Assembly (NCBI GenBank): GCA_947627235.1
Contig: CANQVG010000003.1
Span: 36,972-100,971, forward strand
DNA: 64,000 nt
Direction: 5' to 3'
Source: an uncultured Clostridia bacterium
GTDB lineage: Bacteria; Bacillota; Clostridia; Oscillospirales; Ruminococcaceae
The notes beneath the pieces were generated by a model that saw nothing but the letters and a program-made list of their open reading frames with translations, made no database searches and was not told where the DNA came from. Position 1 is the stretch's first letter; every line of letters begins with the position of its first letter. Made by a program: the position numbers and the translations under genes. Positions 58,152 through 64,000 of this stretch are shown in pieces.

Positions 58152-58215
58152 AGTGAATCATGTCGAATACAATCACGTTGCAGTGTATTGTAGAATATAT
58201 TTGAGGTGAATTGTA

Positions 58216-58563
58216 ATGACAGAATACTCTCGTCCGTTAGGTGACGCCGTAAAACGTGCGCGCGGAAGATTAGGTCTTACCCAAAACGAGGTTGCGGAGG
58301 CGGCAGATGTAGACTCCCGCACCGTTTTGAACATTGAAAACTATAAGGGAAACCCAAAGATGGAAGTATTGTTCCCGCTGATACGCGCTTTAAATATTGA
58401 CGTACGGGAAATCTTCTATCCCGAAATATTCAGGGAAACGCCTGCTATTCGTCAGCTTAGGCTATTGATAGAGCAATGTAGCGAGGAAGAAGCTGCCGCA
58501 TTGATACCTGTTTTTCAAGCCATGCTCACCGCATACCGTGAAAAAAACGCATTACATATCTAG
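58216..58563 (+). CDS. XRE-family repressor (Tn916 Orf9-like)
   Basis: A 115-aa regulator with an N-terminal Cro/CI-type HTH (RLGLTQNEVAEAADVDSRTV, residues about 18-50) and a helical C-terminal region (QLRLLIEQCSEEEAAALIP). It is divergent from the sigma-like and HTH_16 genes, the arrangement in which Orf9 represses orf7 in Tn916. GAGGTG precedes the ATG. Confidence 0.88.
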   Translation: MTEYSRPLGDAVKRARGRLGLTQNEVAEAADVDSRTVLNIENYKGNPKMEVLFPLIRALNIDVREIFYPEIFRETPAIRQLRLLIEQCSEEEAAALIPVFQAMLTAYREKNALHI

Positions 58564-58602
58564 GGCGGGGTGAAGCTGAGGCGTTGCGCGGATTTACGAG
58601 AT

Positions 58603-58690
58603 GATTTTTGTCAGGGCAAGACAAAAATCCGCAGGCATACTTTGTGTCTGGCAAGGATTTTTAACGAAGCCATGGCAAAAATCTGCCGAA
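58603..58690. repeat. inverted-repeat cluster downstream of the XRE repressor
   Basis: GATTTTTGTC/GACAAAAATC (58603-58629) is a perfect 10-bp hairpin. GGCA-GATTTTT/AAAAATC-TGCC (about 58660-58690) is a second hairpin with a shared core, so the two can also pair with each other. No gene. Confidence 0.5.
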
Positions 58691-58730
58691 AGGACGCGTA
58701 ACCGGTTTAGCGTCAACACGCCCTAAAAAT

Positions 58731-58778
58731 GAGCCGACTTCTCCACCGAATGGTGGTAGAAATCGGCTCCGCGCTTTT
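58731..58778 (-). terminator. terminator of the Cys-rich KTR gene
   Basis: On the minus strand GAGCCGA...TCGGCTC encloses AGAA/TTCT and CCACC/GGTGG and is followed by ATTTTTAG. It starts about 20 bases after the KTR stop. Confidence 0.7.
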
Positions 58779-58788
58779 TGCGTCAGGC

Positions 58789-58962
58789 TCATTTACTGAT
58801 TACCATTTTGAATTGTATGACATCTATTCTTGTTTCTTTTTTACACTTCGGACAGTACAGTGGGAATTTCACAAGAGCTGTATCTTCATAGACTTTAGTC
58901 CTTGTCTTGCCCCTGCATATTGGACAGTGTATCCACCGTGAGTCTTTCGAGTCATCGTTCAT
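58789..58962 (-). CDS. cysteine-rich KTR domain protein
   Basis: A 57-aa protein not long enough for most gene callers: MNDDSKDSRWIHCPICRGKT, then RTKVYEDTALVKFPLYCPKC, and a short end KKETRIDVIQFKMVISK. Two CPxC pairs (CPIC, CPKC) form a zinc ribbon, and GKTRTK gives the Cys_rich_KTR family name. The gene is a regular companion of Tn916-type transposon modules. GGAGG lies before the ATG. It supports placing 57-59 kb within such an element. Confidence 0.85.
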   Translation of the reverse strand: MNDDSKDSRWIHCPICRGKTRTKVYEDTALVKFPLYCPKCKKETRIDVIQFKMVISK

Positions 58963-59218
58963 TTTATGTACCTCCGCTATGGCATAGCTCTGTGTTGAAC
59001 ATCTGGCTTTTGCTTCTCATATCAAAATTCCTTTTATTTCACCAAGTGCTTTGCTCCAAGCATCGTCAGGCAAAACAAATGTAATCTGTCGTCTGTTTTC
59101 AGATGACCAAAACACTGTGTGTATTTTAGCATTTCCTACGAGTTATAGCAATAATTATGCAATCTTTGGTTGAAAAGCAAGTAAAATTGGCATTTATCAG
59201 GAATTCTAATTGATTTAT
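58963..59218. other. gap with a possible gene remnant
   Basis: On the minus strand 59022-59142 is open for 39 codons with protein-like content (FWSSENRRQITFVLPDDAWS) that ends just upstream of the KTR gene, but it has no start codon or ribosome site. It may be the tail of a deleted transposon gene. Nothing else is seen. Confidence 0.3.
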
Positions 59219-59862
59219 TCAAACTAATATAGAAAAGAATGTTTGATATTCGTTCTCAGTTTCATCTTCCTTCAAATCTACGGCACTCTGTAAACGTTCA
59301 AACATCTCCATCGCCAACGTCATCATCCTGTCAGAATCAGGACTCGTTCTAAATAATTCCTGCTGGATTTCACGGAGATTTGAACCCATAGAGTAACTGG
59401 ACATACCTTCCTCAGACATATCTAATATGTTGGAATAATAAACTGTACGCTGAAGGGCAATCTGATAATCTTGACGCTGCTTTACAAGCTCGCTTTGCCT
59501 TGTGATACTTGCTTCATATGCCTGAGCTGCCGTATTTATGGCGTTTTGGTAAGGCGTTAAATCTGTACCGTCTGGTGCATTTTAAGTCTATCCTGTGTAC
59601 TTATCAGGGAATCTTCTGCCCGTGTAACGCTTGCATCTGCATCCGCGATTTGTGTATCTAACGATGAGATGGCATTTTGTAAAGCAGCTTGCATGGATTC
59701 AATAATCTCCGCTGACTGCTGCCTTGCGTTCTGTGATGAGTTCTCTGCTGTAGCCTGTTCCATTGCATCAATAATCGACAGCATGATATCTTTAGCGGCA
59801 AAATCGGCTTTGGTATAGATACTTCTTTCAATAGTCCAATCTAAATTTCCCGCAATGTCCAC
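59219..59862 (-). pseudogene. frameshifted coiled-coil protein gene of unknown family
   Basis: Two consecutive minus-strand reading frames make one protein if a single base is restored. The first (59862-59557) encodes a helical, Gln/Ala-rich segment ending STQDRLK. The second frame continues NAPDGTDLTPYQNAINTAAQ to 59219 (DENEYQTFFSILV-like end). The switch falls at a run of A (TTAAAATG on the minus strand; one A appears to be missing). An in-frame TAG about 18 codons upstream of the GTG at 59862 is preceded by further open sequence, so the N-terminus may also be lost. I do not recognise the family; a sequencing error cannot be excluded. Confidence 0.5.
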
Positions 59863-60008
59863 CTTATCGGAATCTATCTCTGATGCCTAAGTGTATAAAG
59901 ATACAATCTGTTGCCTCGCTATTGTAAATTTTTCAAATCTCCAAGATTTCCGTTATCTCAATTCGTTGCTTTATTTACCTTGAGTTTAGGCGTTTTAACG
60001 AAAAACAG

Positions 60009-60037
60009 CTGACAAATAAAAATAAATATGCTATAAT
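60009..60037 (+). promoter_or_regulatory. promoter facing the agrBD 3' end
   Basis: CTGACA (60009-60014), a 17-base spacer and TATAAT (60032-60037). It points at a roughly 200-base region that ends in the hairpin at 60211-60250, convergent with agrBD. An AAGGTGG site and a 12-codon frame (60069) follow. A second frame from 60103 encodes 53 residues with one hydrophobic segment but has no good ribosome site. Confidence 0.45.
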
Positions 60038-60210
60038 ACAGACATTACCTTCAAGGTGGTGTTTTTAATGCGGTTTTTGTTTTGTTTTTGCAGCAAGGGC
60101 AAATGAGCCAACGGGATTCGGGGAAGATACTTTTGTTCATATACACCTCATATTCTGCTATAATCGCTGCGTCGTGCGTCTGGATTATAGGAAATGGAGT
60201 TTTAACAAAT

Positions 60211-60250
60211 CAAGAAGCCTCATTCAAAAGCAATGAAAGAGGCTTCTTGT
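60211..60250. terminator. shared hairpin at the end of agrBD
   Basis: AAGAAGCCTC/GAGGCTTCTT with an extended imperfect inner stem, 6 bases beyond the agrD stop. The T-runs on both sides are short, so termination strength is uncertain. Confidence 0.6.
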
Positions 60251-60255
60251 TGTCG

Positions 60256-60396
60256 TTACTTTAGTTCTTCCGGAACATCAGGCTGGTACGACGCAAACAT
60301 ACAAGTCGAGTTGACATTGCTGATTGCCAAAAGCACTGCCAATCCTGCAACCAAGCCCGAAAGTTTGAAGATTATTTTGCTAAACTTTGCTTTCAT
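60256..60396 (-). CDS. agrD: AgrD-type cyclic peptide pheromone precursor
   Basis: A 46-aa precursor. The amphipathic or hydrophobic leader MKAKFSKIIFKLSGLVAGLA is followed by the presumed signal core STCMFAS and the acidic recognition tail YQPDVPEELK, which matches the C-terminal processing motif of AgrD proteins (Pro-Glu-Glu-Leu). By analogy with Listeria (CFMFV before YEPKSP), the predicted thiolactone ring is Cys32-Met-Phe-Ala-Ser36, formed by AgrB. Its start overlaps agrB by 17 bases; AAAGGAG precedes the ATG. Confidence 0.88.
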   Translation of the reverse strand: MKAKFSKIIFKLSGLVAGLAVLLAISNVNSTCMFASYQPDVPEELK

Positions 60397-60979
60397 TTTT
60401 GTTTTCTCCTTTATAGTTTATTATTAATGCCGCAATCTGTGAAACCATTGCAGCAAAAACACCTAAATAAAACATTTGGATTCCGATGTGATGTATTGAC
60501 AGTAGCCATACAATCACCGAAGCTATGGTAAACATTGTAATAATAACTATACTTCTCACTCTGTTCGTAAGTCTTCTTGCTTCATTAAGCGGCTTGCTAA
60601 TAGCTTCTACGGGTGAAAACAGCAATATCGTCACTAAAGCTATGACAGATATAATTATATAAGTGATTGGTTGTATCTCCACATATTTGCAAACTACAAT
60701 GCAAATGATATATGCAATAGCAAAAGTTATGTTACACCCGGTATGGGTGGCGGCGTGGTATCCTCCGGCTGTAGTTCTGAGCGGAATGAACGCCAACAAA
60801 AACGGCAACCACAAAAATGGAAACCCGAAAGTAATGGATATAGCAACAATAATGAGTATACTAATAATTGATGAAAGCAGTAATTCCATTCCAAACAGAA
60901 TAACTGCTCGTTTATCTGGGGCGGCAGCGCCTGTATCTACCAAAAAATTAGCAAAAAATTCTGAAAGTTTTTTTGTCAT
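60380..60979 (-). CDS. agrB: AgrB-type pheromone-processing membrane protease
   Basis: A 199-aa membrane endopeptidase that cleaves the AgrD tail and forms the cyclic peptide. The start at 60979 is chosen because AAAGGAAG lies just upstream; a longer frame would run through the promoter. The catalytic pair is H75 and C82 in RTTAGGYHAATHTGCNITF, with the same 7-residue spacing as His77/Cys84 of Staphylococcus aureus AgrB. There are about five to six membrane helices. It is in an operon with agrD, driven by a promoter with LytTR-type sites. Confidence 0.93.
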   Translation of the reverse strand: MTKKLSEFFANFLVDTGAAAPDKRAVILFGMELLLSSIISILIIVAISITFGFPFLWLPFLLAFIPLRTTAGGYHAATHTGCNITFAIAYIICIVVCKYVEIQPITYIIISVIALVTILLFSPVEAISKPLNEARRLTNRVRSIVIITMFTIASVIVWLLSIHHIGIQMFYLGVFAAMVSQIAALIINYKGENKNESKV

Positions 60980-61000
60980 ATTACCACTTCCTTTATAATC

Positions 61001-61029
61001 ATTATCCCAGAAATCACCGACAAAAACAA
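61001..61029 (-). promoter_or_regulatory. agrBD promoter
   Basis: On the minus strand TTGTTT (61029-61024), a 17-base spacer and GATAAT (61006-61001). The weak -35 box fits activator dependence. Confidence 0.65.
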
Positions 61030-61038
61030 TGCTTTTGT

Positions 61039-61069
61039 CGTAAGTGGTCGTTTTAGAGACGTAAGCGGT
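61039..61069 (-). promoter_or_regulatory. tandem LytTR-type (AgrA-like) sites upstream of agrBD
   Basis: ACCGCTTACG (61069-61060) and ACCACTTACG (61048-61039) on the minus strand, 21 bp apart (two helical turns). The second ends 9 bases before the -35 box. The same arrangement recurs at 63598-63628. Confidence 0.75.
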
Positions 61070-61080
61070 AAAATTCACTA

Positions 61081-61109
61081 TTGAAATCATAGCGTTACTA
61101 TGTTATAAT
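61081..61109 (+). promoter_or_regulatory. promoter of the XRE-agrA-agrC operon
   Basis: TTGAAA (61081-61086), a 17-base spacer and TATAAT (61104-61109), back-to-back with the agrBD control region. Confidence 0.7.
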
Positions 61110-61145
61110 AGAAGCATTACTTAATTTAATGTTCTTTCCAAATAG

Positions 61146-61168
61146 GATATACTGTTACATAGTATATC
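61146..61168. promoter_or_regulatory. palindromic operator in the XRE-agrA-agrC leader
   Basis: GATATACT-gttacat-AGTATATC, perfect 8-bp arms, lies between the -10 box and the XRE gene. It is a likely autoregulatory binding site of the XRE protein. Confidence 0.55.
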
Positions 61169-61184
61169 TGCGAGGTGGAAAGAA

Positions 61185-61502
61185 ATGTTTCAACAACGAC
61201 TTGCTGAGGAATTAAAACGCAGACGAAAAGAAATGGGCATTACACAGGAACAGTTAGCTGAAATGATTGAGAAGTCAACGGCGTTTGTAGGGCAGTTGGA
61301 AAGAGGAGTTACTCGTCCCAAAGTCGACACATTAGAGTTGATAATTACAAAGCTCAGTTTAGATGCAGGGTATTTGTTCGGAGCAGATTTATCAATTGAG
61401 GAAGATTATCAAAAAATTCATGGGTTAATGCTTCAAATGAGCGAAAGCAATCGAAAATCCCTTGTGAAAATCGCTGCAATTCTGCTTGATTCTGATATGT
61501 AA
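61185..61502 (+). CDS. XRE-family transcriptional regulator in the agr locus
   Basis: A 105-aa protein with a Cro/CI-type HTH (RRKEMGITQEQLAEMIEKST, residues about 13-45, followed by LERGVTRPKVDTL) and a short helical C-terminus. It is the first gene of an operon with the response regulator and kinase (49 bases to the next start). Such a regulator is not part of classical agrBDCA operons, so it may gate expression of the sensing system. GAGGTGG precedes the ATG. Confidence 0.88.
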   Translation: MFQQRLAEELKRRRKEMGITQEQLAEMIEKSTAFVGQLERGVTRPKVDTLELIITKLSLDAGYLFGADLSIEEDYQKIHGLMLQMSESNRKSLVKIAAILLDSDM

Positions 61503-61551
61503 CCTCCAAATCTTTGTTGGTTGTTGTAGCTTTTACGAAAGGATGTATTAA

Positions 61552-62238
61552 ATGAAACTGGCAATATGTGACGACGAGCAGAAGGACTTGCAGCGCCTGA
61601 AAAATCTTATCCTTGACTACGATGCCAAAAAGACATTTACTATCTACGAATACTCAAACGCCGATGATTTTCTGAGGGACTGCAATGATGTCGGCTTTGA
61701 CATCGCCTTTTTAGACATTGAAATGAAGGGCACCAACGGCTACGAAGCGGCAAAGCTTTTGTCAATTCACGACAAGCGTCCCTTAATGTTTTTTGTGACC
61801 AACACCTTAAAATATACTGTTCAGGGCTATGGGTTGGTTTATCGCTATCTCACTAAGCCGCTGTCTTTCAAGCTTTTGACCGAAGCCTTAGATTCTGCCG
61901 TTCGAGAGGTAAACGCCAACAGATATACCTTTACTGTTGGCGACGAACGTTACGTTATCGGTATTAACGACATCTATTATTTTGAAATATATAACCACAC
62001 CACGATTTTGCACACAATGGATCAGACCTTTTCCATGAGGGCTACTTTAAAGGAAGTTATGTCACAGCTTCCTCAGGGATATTTCGGAATGCCGCACCAA
62101 AGCTATGTTGTAAACTTCAACCATGTCAACACATCAACTGCAACGGGAGTTACAATGACCAACGGTGCAGCTGTTCCTGTGAGCAGACGAAAATTTCATG
62201 ATTTCAGCCGCTCGCTTCAGATGTATTTGGGGAGATAG
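61552..62238 (+). CDS. agrA: LytTR-family response regulator (AgrA-like)
   Basis: A 228-aa two-component regulator. The receiver domain has acidic residues D7/D8, phospho-acceptor D55 in AFLDIEM, conserved Thr near 82 and Lys in YLTKPL near 101. The C-terminal LytTR DNA-binding domain (about 125-228) has DIYYFEIYNHTTILHT and SRRKFHDF. Expected to bind the paired ACCNNTTACG-type sites found at both ends of the locus. The stop is 2 bases before the kinase start. Confidence 0.92.
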   Translation: MKLAICDDEQKDLQRLKNLILDYDAKKTFTIYEYSNADDFLRDCNDVGFDIAFLDIEMKGTNGYEAAKLLSIHDKRPLMFFVTNTLKYTVQGYGLVYRYLTKPLSFKLLTEALDSAVREVNANRYTFTVGDERYVIGINDIYYFEIYNHTTILHTMDQTFSMRATLKEVMSQLPQGYFGMPHQSYVVNFNHVNTSTATGVTMTNGAAVPVSRRKFHDFSRSLQMYLGR

Positions 62239-62240
62239 GA

Positions 62241-63509
62241 ATGTATTATTTTGTTGAGATCCTGTGTGTAACTGTCGAGATTGCTGTATGTCACATTTTC
62301 TTTCAGAGTTTTTTCGGCAAATCAGTAAGAAGCAGATTGGTAACATCTGCTTGTTACAGTATTTTCGGAATCGTTCTTGCTACACTCTCTTTTGTTTCAG
62401 ATGCGTCTATTTTGCGTATTATATATTGCTTTGTAGGACTTACGGCAATTTCAATCTACTTGTTCAGGGCAAAATTCTTTTTTGCGATTTTTGCAGGTAT
62501 TACATTTTTAACGATCTATGCATTGACAGATGTTGTGGTGATTGTAATGCTGTCTGTCCTTAACGTTGATACTCAGCTACTATTTTCATACGGTAATATA
62601 CGTTCGTTGTTTATCGTTATCTCTCACCTGATTCTTTTGGTGATTATTCTATTCATTTCATTGTTTAACAAAAGCAAGCAAGGCGTTGTTACCATTCAAA
62701 CGGTTGCATTTTTATTTCCGAGTTGGCTTTCCTGCATAGCGCTGTGTTGTGATTTGGTAACGCAAGCAAACAAGCTTCAAGCTGACTTCCACCCCATCTA
62801 TCTTATTGTGATTCTCGGACTGCTCTATACAAATATCCTGATGATTTACTTTGTAAACCGTATAAGAGAGCAGGATCGTCAGAAGCATGAATCCGACTTG
62901 ACAGAACATCACTACAATATGGAGAAAGAATACTACGAACAATTCTTTGCTCAAAAGGAACAGATAAGAGCCTTATGGCACGACATCAGCAAGTATATGA
63001 AGGCTATGCAGGCTCTTGTCAGTGATTCAAAGTCATCAGAAGCGGAGAAAAATTATGCAGAGGCGCAGGCATTGGTCGATGAAATTCCCGACGTTGTAGA
63101 CGTGGGCAACCGAGTTGTCAGTATAATCCTCAACGAGTATATGAACCTTGCGAGGAATGAAGGAATTGACCTTAGGCTTGATGTCAGCGTTCCCCCTGAA
63201 CTGTTTATCTCAACGGCAGACTTATATGTTATGCTTGGAAATACTTTGGATAATGCTATCAAAGCCTGCGCTGAGCTTGAGGAGGGCAGGCGTTACATAA
63301 ATCTCAAATTGAAAATGCAGAACAATATTTTGCACTATATGATTGAAAATCCATATGCAAAGGAGCATCTGTTAAAACAACGAATGGGCGTTCACGGATA
63401 CGGCTTGAAAAACGTTGAACGGTTCGTTGAGAAGTATGGCGGGTTTGTTCAGAAGAAATCTGAGAATGAGAAGTTTGTGGTTAATATAACATTGAGCAAG
63501 GTTAAATGA
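62241..63509 (+). CDS. agrC: GHKL sensor histidine kinase (AgrC-like)
   Basis: A 422-aa membrane kinase. The N-terminal ~210 residues hold about six membrane helices forming the peptide sensor; a linker coiled coil leads to the phospho-acceptor H247 in LWHDISKYMKAMQ. The ATPase domain has the N box NTLDNAIKAC near 333 and the G box GVHGYGLKNVERF near 386. It is the last gene of the XRE-agrA-agrC operon and is presumed to sense the AgrD-derived cyclic peptide. The RR-before-HK order is the reverse of Staphylococcus. Confidence 0.92.
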   Translation: MYYFVEILCVTVEIAVCHIFFQSFFGKSVRSRLVTSACYSIFGIVLATLSFVSDASILRIIYCFVGLTAISIYLFRAKFFFAIFAGITFLTIYALTDVVVIVMLSVLNVDTQLLFSYGNIRSLFIVISHLILLVIILFISLFNKSKQGVVTIQTVAFLFPSWLSCIALCCDLVTQANKLQADFHPIYLIVILGLLYTNILMIYFVNRIREQDRQKHESDLTEHHYNMEKEYYEQFFAQKEQIRALWHDISKYMKAMQALVSDSKSSEAEKNYAEAQALVDEIPDVVDVGNRVVSIILNEYMNLARNEGIDLRLDVSVPPELFISTADLYVMLGNTLDNAIKACAELEEGRRYINLKLKMQNNILHYMIENPYAKEHLLKQRMGVHGYGLKNVERFVEKYGGFVQKKSENEKFVVNITLSKVK

Positions 63510-63518
63510 ATTGAAGTG

Positions 63519-63554
63519 CTCCCGATTTGGCAGCTGCCGAGTCGGGAGTTTTTC
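63519..63554 (+). terminator. terminator of the XRE-agrA-agrC operon
   Basis: CTCCCGA/TCGGGAG outer stem with an inner GGCAG/CTGCC, followed by TTTTTC. Confidence 0.88.
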
Positions 63555-63597
63555 ATTGTGAAAATGTACAAAATATCAGCTAAATTTTCTACATCTT

Positions 63598-63628
63598 ACC
63601 ACCTACGCCTCTAAAACGACCACCTACG
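63598..63628 (+). promoter_or_regulatory. tandem LytTR-type sites upstream of the window-edge gene
   Basis: ACCACCTACG at 63598-63607 and again, identical, at 63619-63628, 21 bp apart. The 44-base segment is nearly the reverse complement of 61030-61073. The second repeat ends 9 bases before the -35 box. Confidence 0.8.
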
Positions 63629-63637
63629 ACAAAGGCA

Positions 63638-63665
63638 TTGAAAAAAATAAGACATGTGTTATTAT
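63638..63665 (+). promoter_or_regulatory. putative AgrA-controlled promoter
   Basis: TTGAAA (63638-63643), a 16-base spacer and TATTAT (63660-63665). It would produce a leader of about 230 bases before the signal-peptide gene at the window edge; no gene is called in that leader. Confidence 0.6.
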
Positions 63666-63906
63666 GTAATTGAACTTAGAAGCAATTAACAAATTTACTT
63701 TTTTATTCAGCCTGATAAACCATGACTTACAGTATCGAAGTCTTTGATGTGCTATAAACAAATTCAGTGACAAGAAAAAGAATTCAATAGCGCATATGCT
63801 TAGTATGTATGTTGCAAATAGCATCATTTTCATATTGGTGCACCTATGGGAGTCGATGTTATTTGTTTACATAGAAATGATATTAATGGAGGAATTTCAT
63901 ATGAAA

Positions 63907-63940
63907 ATGAAAAAGCTACTTTCATGAAAAAGCTACTTTC
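63907..63940 (+). repeat. 17-bp tandem duplication at a start codon
   Basis: ATGAAAAAGCTACTTTC occurs twice in direct succession (63907-63923 and 63924-63940). Because 17 is not a multiple of three, the frame from the ribosome-site-proximal ATG (63901) stops at TGA 63925-63927, which overlaps the second ATG. Confidence 0.9.
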
Positions 63941-64000
63941 AATTCTGTTAGCTGTGGCAATCGTTTTTACCATGACGGTTTCCGTCAGCGCTTCAAAAAG
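63924..64000 (+). CDS. 5' end of a secreted protein gene (partial)
   Basis: From the ATG at 63924, 25 complete codons read to the window end as a signal peptide: MKKLLSILLAVAIVFTMTVS, then VSASK, with a plausible cleavage after VSA. GGAGG near 63892 is placed for the ATG at 63901, whose 8-residue frame (MKMKKLLS) ends in TGA overlapping the 63924 start, so expression would need reinitiation or a slipped variant. It is preceded by the LytTR-controlled promoter, which makes it a candidate quorum-sensing target. Confidence 0.6.
   Translation, partial: MKKLLSILLAVAIVFTMTVSVSASK

Noticed and set aside
63624..63833. 69-codon hydrophobic minus-strand frame at the right edge
   Set aside because: Overlaps the LytTR site and promoter on the other strand and lacks a good ribosome site; kept only as a remote possibility.

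Overview
The window is a bacterial chromosome segment built around a replication origin. Gene order and content point to the class Clostridia, most likely an uncultured gut-type Oscillospirales relative (inference; no 16S rRNA gene is present). Supporting features are the core block gyrA-gyrB-remB-recF-yaaA-dnaN-dnaA | rpmH-rnpA-yidD-yidC-jag-mnmE-mnmG-rsmG-noc-parA-parB, a one-piece pyruvate:ferredoxin oxidoreductase, a CotH protein and Tn916-type mobile DNA. Chromosomal genes are fairly GC-rich; the right end (about 57-64 kb) is visibly AT-richer and looks acquired.

Layout. 1-12 kb (+): nifJ; cotH; degV; a membrane protein; a PlsC/zinc-ribbon protein; then a VTC polyphosphate-polymerase-like gene and a DUF4956 gene, families that often travel with CotH. 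12-22 kb (-): gyrase, remB, recF, yaaA, dnaN and dnaA, read away from the origin. The dnaN-dnaA gap (20.05-20.44 kb) carries repeated GTTGAAAA motifs, a TAG-type trinucleotide run and an AT-rich tract, so it is the best oriC/unwinding candidate. 22-34 kb (+): ribosomal protein L34, RNase P protein, the membrane insertase, tRNA modification genes, noc and parAB with two exact parS sites, then serS. 34-48 kb: metabolic and envelope genes (GH10 xylanase, guaB, birA, alr, ypsA-like, LCP-like, zapA, U32 peptidase, dut, Na+/alanine symporter, two PH-domain proteins). 48 kb: tRNA-Met, tRNA-Glu and a solitary D12-class adenine methylase.

50.8 kb to at least 59 kb: a mobile element inserted after codon 38 of an Abi-family (phage abortive infection) gene. 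From its left end it carries three serine-recombinase-family genes (the middle one lacks the catalytic domain), a 46-aa SHOCT-like protein, a degenerate DinG/XPD-like half helicase, and a Tn916-type control region (HTH_16, Orf7-like sigma factor, divergent XRE repressor) with a Cys-rich KTR gene. No conjugation genes are visible in the window.

60-64 kb: an agr-type quorum-sensing locus in an unusual arrangement. agrB-agrD (agrD encodes a 46-aa pheromone precursor) diverge from an XRE regulator-LytTR response regulator-GHKL kinase operon. Near-identical tandem LytTR-type sites lie at the same distance upstream of the agrBD promoter and of a promoter facing a secreted-protein gene at the window's edge, reminiscent of the staphylococcal P2/P3 pair.

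Intergenic DNA is rich in structure: three four-way-junction (cloverleaf-like) elements, a three-copy palindromic mosaic repeat, and a hairpin array.
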